Below, in pieces: positions 5,031 to 8,374 of a stretch of 8,374 bases of DNA. Position numbers and translations under genes: made by a program. Position 1 is the first letter of the stretch, and each line of letters starts with the position of its first letter. Where the stretch lies: the NCBI GenBank assembly GCA_039812125.1, contig JBDHZV010000121.1, forward strand, positions 1 through 8,374, written 5' to 3'. Under the pieces are notes generated by a model. That model was not told where the DNA came from. It saw nothing but the letters and a program-made list of their open reading frames with translations, and did not search any database. The stretch is from Prado023 sp039812125. GTDB taxonomy: Bacteria > Actinomycetota > Actinomycetes > S36-B12 > CAIYMF01.

Positions 5031-7865
5031 CAGCGGCGGGAGCACCTGCACGTCGTCCTGAGCTCCCGCGAACAGGTCCCCGACCCGCGCCACCCGGCTG
5101 GGGGCGTCGTGGACGGTCCACCGGTCGCTGCGCAGCTGCGGGTCGTCGAGCTCGTCCCAGGCGATGGGCATGGAGACCGGCGCCCCGGGCGACGGGCGCA
5201 CCGCGTAGGGCGCCACGAGCGTCTTGATCGGGGCGTTCTGGGTGTAGTCCAGCCGGGCTCGGCCCTGCCGGTCGCGAGTCGCCCACTCCCAGCTGACCAG
5301 GTCCGGGACGGTGGCTGCCACCGCCCGGGAGAGCCGCTCGACCCAGAGCGAGGTCGCCGCGAAGTCGTAGCGGCCCTGCTCCACCCGGATCCACACCTGC
5401 AGCCCGCGCGACCCGGTGGTCTTCGGGTACCCGCGCACTCCCAGGTGCTCCAGGGCGGTCCGGTAGAGCCGGGCCAGGGTCAGGGTCTGCTCCCAGGTGG
5501 TGCGCGGGCCGGGGTCGATGTCGATCAGGGCGAAGGTCGGGAGGGTGGGCTGCTCGCACGTCGAGGTCCACGCATGGACCTCGAAGGCCGCCTGGTTGGC
5601 CAACCAGGCCAGCGCCGCCGGGCGATCGGCGACGAGGTGCCGGTTCGGCTCCCGGTCCGGGCCGGCGGGTTCGCGCCAGGTGGTCAGCCACCCGGGTGCG
5701 GTGCCGGGGATGTCCTTCTGCCAGAACCCGGGCCGGCCCACCCCGTTCGGGAACCGGTGCAGGTTCAGCGGACGGCCGTCCAGGTGCCGCAGCATCGCGG
5801 GGGCCATCCGCGCGAAGTACTCCACCAGGTGCCGCTTGGTCGTCTCCGGGCGATCGTCGCGAGCGGGCAGGAGGACCTTGTCGAGGTTGGTCAGCCGCAC
5901 CGCCTGGCCGGCCACCACCCAGGTTCCCTCGCTGGGCAGCTGCGCCAGTGCCGACAGCTCCTCGCTCGTGACCGCCCATCCCGAGGGGGGCGCTGCGCCC
6001 GGGTCCGCTGCCGGGTGCGCGCCTGCCACCTGGTGCGAGCCCGCCGCCGGGTGAGAGTCCGCCCCCGGGTGCGCGCCTCCCGCCGTGGGCGCGTCCCCCG
6101 CCGTGGGCGCGTCCTCCGCCCGCTGCGCGTCGACCGCCTGGCGCGCGACACGGCCGTCCACGGGGCGCTCCCGCACGACGCTGGCGGGGTCTCGACCCGG
6201 GTCCCGTCCCTTGTAGGCCGCCTGCCGCACGATGCCGTCCCGGGACCACCCGCCCAGCTCGGCCCGGATGACCAGCTCGGGCCGCACCCAGGTCACCCCG
6301 GACAGGTCACCGCCCCACCGACCGCGCGCGTCCCGCGCCGGTTCCGGCTCGAACGGGCAGTCGGCCACCGCCAGGGGCGCCAGGATGTCGAGCAGGGCTC
6401 GCCGGGACCGGGCGTCGAACCCGGAGCCGACCTTGCCCGCGTAGCGCAGCACGCCCTCCTCGTGCACGCCGACGGCCAGGGCTCCGAGGTCGGCGGCCGT
6501 CTCCCCGGTCGCGGTTCCCCGGGTCGGCGTCCAGCCCCCGACCACGAGCTCCTGCTCCGGGCGGATCTTCACCTTGAGCCAGGTGCGCGTGCGCCGCCCG
6601 GGCTCGTAGCGCGACCGCCGGTGCTTGGCCACCACGCCCTCGAGGCCCTGCTCGGCGGCGGCGGCCAGGAAGGCCCGGCCCTGTCCCGGCACCTGCCCTG
6701 CGAAGCGCACCCTGGGGTGCTCCCGCAGGACCAGCTGGAGCAGCCGTTGGCGATCCTCCAGGGGGACCTCGAGCAGGCTGCGGCCGTCCAGGTGCAGCAG
6801 GTCGAAGACCTGGTACACCAGGCCGACCGGGCGCCCGGCCCGGGCCGACGTGACGCGCTCCTGCAGCAGCGAGAAGTCGGGCCGCCCCCGGTCGTCGAGC
6901 GCCACGACCTCCCCGTCGACGACCGCCTCCCGGGCATCGATCCAGGTGGGCGGGTCCAGCAGCCCGGGGAAGTACTCCCCCGCGTCGCGCCCGGCCCGCG
7001 TGAACGTCCGGACCTGGCCGTCGGCCACCACGGCCTCGACCCGGTAGCCGTCCCACTTCACCTCGAACACCCAGTCGTCGTCATCGAAGGCGTCGTGGAC
7101 CAGGGTGGCCTGCATCGGTGCCACGAACGTCGGCAGCGGCGCCTCGACCGCCTCGGAGAGGTCGATGCGCGCCGTGGCCGCGGGGGCCCGGCTCACCCAG
7201 ATCGCCGGGACGGCGGTCCTCACCTCGTCGTTCGTGCGCCCGCTGCGCACGCTGCGGGGGTGGTCCTCGGCGTCCCAGCCCTCGATGGCGTGGCCGTCGC
7301 GCTTGTGGATCAGCAGCCACAGCTCCGGCCCGCCGGCTGGCGGCGGCGGGTCCGTCGCACCGGGCGGGTCAGGACCGCCCGGTACCGGGTCCGGCCGGGG
7401 TGTGGTCCGGACCAGGGTGAACCGCCCACGCAGCTTCTCGCCCTGCAGCACGAGCTTGAGCTCCCCCGCGGCCAGCGCAGCAGCCGGGTCCGGGGTCTGC
7501 GCCTCCGGGACCCAGGTGCCCCAGTCCCACACGATGACGTCGCCGGCCCCGTACTGGCGGGCCGGGATGACCCCCTCGAAGTCGACGTACTCCAGCGGGT
7601 GGTCCTCCACCCGGATCGCCATCCGGCGGGCCGTCGGGTCCAGGGACGGACCGCGCGGCACCGCCCAGCTGACCAGCACCCCGCCGACCTCGAGGCGCAG
7701 GTCGTAGTGCAGCCGGGTCGCGCGGTGGCGCTGCACCACGAACCGGTGGGGTGGCAGCACGCCCGCATCACGGGTGCCCGCCGGAGCCTCCACGGCCGCC
7801 TCGCCCGAGGGTTCCGGGGTGCGCGCGAAATCGCGCTTCCTCCGGTACTCCTCCAGCGGCGGCAT
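5028..7865 (-). CDS. ligD: ATP-dependent DNA ligase D (phosphoesterase-ligase-polymerase), end joining
   Basis: A complete 945-residue LigD, which processes and seals double-strand breaks in bacterial non-homologous end joining, normally recruited by Ku. Phosphoesterase domain, about 40-190: His47, His53, Asp55, Arg57, His89 and Tyr93 match the catalytic set I recall for Pseudomonas LigD at a constant offset. Ligase domain, about 245-560: Lys270 in EVKWDGYR is the adenylated lysine, followed by VDGEVV (317-322), VFDLLHLDG (353-361), EGVVAK (409-414), WLKVK (429-433), and an OB-fold with YAGKVGSGF (475-483). Polymerase domain of the archaeo-eukaryotic primase type, about 650-935: metal-binding Asp782 and Asp784 in DIDPG, and Asp873 in RLDYTQN. 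Gln823 replaces the usual His. A hexapeptide-repeat linker (584-625) joins ligase to polymerase, and a Pro-rich loop (155-180) interrupts the phosphoesterase. The ATG at 7865 gives the family-typical N-terminus EYRRKRDF. No close in-frame start lies upstream and no Shine-Dalgarno is seen. No ku gene is in the window. Confidence 0.97.
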   Translation of the reverse strand: MPPLEEYRRKRDFARTPEPSGEAAVEAPAGTRDAGVLPPHRFVVQRHRATRLHYDLRLEVGGVLVSWAVPRGPSLDPTARRMAIRVEDHPLEYVDFEGVIPARQYGAGDVIVWDWGTWVPEAQTPDPAAALAAGELKLVLQGEKLRGRFTLVRTTPRPDPVPGGPDPPGATDPPPPAGGPELWLLIHKRDGHAIEGWDAEDHPRSVRSGRTNDEVRTAVPAIWVSRAPAATARIDLSEAVEAPLPTFVAPMQATLVHDAFDDDDWVFEVKWDGYRVEAVVADGQVRTFTRAGRDAGEYFPGLLDPPTWIDAREAVVDGEVVALDDRGRPDFSLLQERVTSARAGRPVGLVYQVFDLLHLDGRSLLEVPLEDRQRLLQLVLREHPRVRFAGQVPGQGRAFLAAAAEQGLEGVVAKHRRSRYEPGRRTRTWLKVKIRPEQELVVGGWTPTRGTATGETAADLGALAVGVHEEGVLRYAGKVGSGFDARSRRALLDILAPLAVADCPFEPEPARDARGRWGGDLSGVTWVRPELVIRAELGGWSRDGIVRQAAYKGRDPGRDPASVVRERPVDGRVARQAVDAQRAEDAPTAGDAPTAGGAHPGADSHPAAGSHQVAGAHPAADPGAAPPSGWAVTSEELSALAQLPSEGTWVVAGQAVRLTNLDKVLLPARDDRPETTKRHLVEYFARMAPAMLRHLDGRPLNLHRFPNGVGRPGFWQKDIPGTAPGWLTTWREPAGPDREPNRHLVADRPAALAWLANQAAFEVHAWTSTCEQPTLPTFALIDIDPGPRTTWEQTLTLARLYRTALEHLGVRGYPKTTGSRGLQVWIRVEQGRYDFAATSLWVERLSRAVAATVPDLVSWEWATRDRQGRARLDYTQNAPIKTLVAPYAVRPSPGAPVSMPIAWDELDDPQLRSDRWTVHDAPSRVARVGDLFAGAQDDVQVLPPL
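5991..6116 (-). repeat. Seven degenerate 18-bp repeats encoding a hexapeptide linker in LigD
   Basis: Seven consecutive in-frame 18-bp units encode EDAPTA, GDAPTA, GGAHPG, ADSHPA, AGSHQV, AGAHPA and ADPGAA (residues 584-625). The first two DNA units (6099-6116 and 6081-6098) differ at one base of 18; the others are more diverged. The units lie exactly between the end of the ligase domain and the polymerase domain. The Ala/Gly/Pro/His composition indicates a flexible tether. Near-identical units of this kind are prone to copy-number change by slippage, which would stay in frame. Confidence 0.85.
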
Positions 7866-7871
7866 GGGCCG

Positions 7872-7901
7872 AGTATCCGGCTGACGATGTGGTGGTGACC
7901 A
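7872..7901 (-). promoter_or_regulatory. Candidate leaderless promoter for ligD
   Basis: Reading the minus strand, TGGTCA (7901-7896) and GATACT (7877-7872) resemble -35 and -10 hexamers, each 4 of 6 to consensus, with an 18-bp spacer. The -10 ends 6 nt before the A of the ligD ATG, and no Shine-Dalgarno precedes that ATG. This spacing fits transcription starting at or beside the start codon, which is common in actinobacteria. The hexamers are weak matches, and readthrough from the membrane-protein gene 47 bp upstream is an alternative. Confidence 0.35.
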
Positions 7902-7912
7902 GCAGGCGGCGC

Positions 7913-8374
7913 TCAGCGGCGGCGCCAGGCCACCAGGATCTGCACGCTGAGCACCAGCACCCAGACCGGGAACACCAGTTGCGCCCAGGGGCTCAGCGGA
8001 GGCGTGGCCAGCAGCACGGCGGCGCTGACCAGGCCGAGCAGCACCAGCCAGCGGGGCAGGATGCCGGTGCGGGCTCCGACACTGGTCACCGACAGGGTGA
8101 ACACCGCCGCCATCCGGGCCCCGAACGACCCCATCAGCTCGCGGGTGAGGACCTGCAGCAGCGCGATCGAGTCCGCCGAGGCCGGGATCCCGCGCTCGAA
8201 CAGGACCAGCAGGCTGGCCAGGACCGCCGATGCGCTGAACAGCAGTGCGACGAACAGCAGTCCCGATCCGAGGAACACGGTGGCGAACAGCTTGTCCTCG
8301 CGCGCGCCCAGCCGGGTGCGCACCACCCCGATGAACCACAGGAACGAGATCCCGGCGAACGGGATCAGCGCGAG
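7913..8374 (-). CDS. Multi-pass membrane protein of unknown function (5' end off window)
   Basis: The frame is open from the right edge to the TGA at 7915-7913, giving the last 153 residues of a protein. I do not recognise a named family. Seen: about five hydrophobic segments: LALIPFAGISFLWFIGVV (1-18), a long one at about 31-59, a weaker one at about 80-100, then about 106-124 and 129-150. A basic end (AWRRR) follows the last. A charged loop RTRLGAREDK separates the first two segments and is the most recognisable part. No catalytic or ligand-binding motif is visible. The codon at 8326 is a GTG, but it falls inside the continuous hydrophobic run and is unlikely to be the start. The gene is on the ligD strand, 47 bp upstream of it, so the two could be co-transcribed, although a separate ligD promoter is plausible. 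Integral membrane location is well supported; function is unknown. Confidence 0.8.
   Translation of the reverse strand, partial: LALIPFAGISFLWFIGVVRTRLGAREDKLFATVFLGSGLLFVALLFSASAVLASLLVLFERGIPASADSIALLQVLTRELMGSFGARMAAVFTLSVTSVGARTGILPRWLVLLGLVSAAVLLATPPLSPWAQLVFPVWVLVLSVQILVAWRRR

Noticed and set aside
5991..6116. The 18-bp repeats as a CRISPR array or intergenic repeat
   Set aside because: Units are directly adjacent with no spacers and encode in-frame hexapeptides inside LigD.
3904..6249. A 781-codon open frame on the - strand spanning the hydrolase, the gap and part of ligD
   Set aside because: It overlaps two real genes in other frames and the non-coding gap, and its composition is typical of a GC-rich shadow frame.
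5109..7898. A 929-codon open frame on the + strand opposite ligD
   Set aside because: It is antisense to a gene with complete catalytic motifs, and its translation is Arg/Pro/Gly/His-rich with no domain. It is a byproduct of high GC at third positions.
7866..8339. Extending ligD upstream to a start near 8339
   Set aside because: The extension overlaps the membrane-protein gene in another frame and has no LigD-like sequence. The conserved N-terminus begins at the ATG at 7865.
1..8374. A dedicated multi-gene defence system
   Set aside because: The STAND protein alone could be defence-related, but the neighbouring hydrolase is on its own transcription unit and LigD is a repair enzyme. No nuclease, toxin pair, integrase or tRNA attachment site is seen.

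Overview
The window is very GC-rich throughout, with G/C-ending codons dominating every gene. Its proteins are typical of actinobacteria: an nSTAND1-type NTPase with WD40 repeats and a multidomain DNA ligase D. A high-GC actinomycete is the best guess, possibly of the Micrococcales, but there is no rRNA or other marker to fix this.

Layout. (1) Positions 1-3858, + strand: a very large STAND-family protein whose N-terminus lies off the left edge. In order it has a helix-turn-helix, an nSTAND1 P-loop NTPase, a predicted transmembrane helix, about 14 WD40 repeats and a short cysteine-bearing tail. (2) Positions 3859-4119: a 261-bp gap without a gene. It holds a weak terminator-like stem around two direct TGTACGGG repeats, and a striking inverted repeat with 16 of 17 positions paired (4020-4062). 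(3) Positions 4120-5019, + strand: an alpha/beta hydrolase with an intact catalytic triad. (4) Positions 5028-7865, - strand: a complete LigD of 945 aa in the order phosphoesterase-ligase-polymerase. It converges on the hydrolase with only 8 bp between the stop codons. (5) Positions 7866-7912: a 47-bp gap with a candidate leaderless promoter for ligD. (6) Positions 7913-8374, - strand: the C-terminal 153 residues of a multi-pass membrane protein that runs off the right edge.

How the genes relate. LigD is the bacterial non-homologous end-joining enzyme and normally works with Ku, but no ku gene is in view. The STAND protein looks like a signal-sensing switch or scaffold; its trigger cannot be read from sequence. 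Nothing ties the hydrolase or the membrane protein to end joining. I see four independent or loosely grouped genes and no clear multi-gene system. No RNA genes, insertion sequences or CRISPR arrays were seen. The points most worth a second look are the 4020-4062 hairpin, the HTH/membrane/WD40 layout of the STAND protein, and two features of LigD: a hexapeptide-repeat linker and a glutamine where the polymerase domain usually has histidine.
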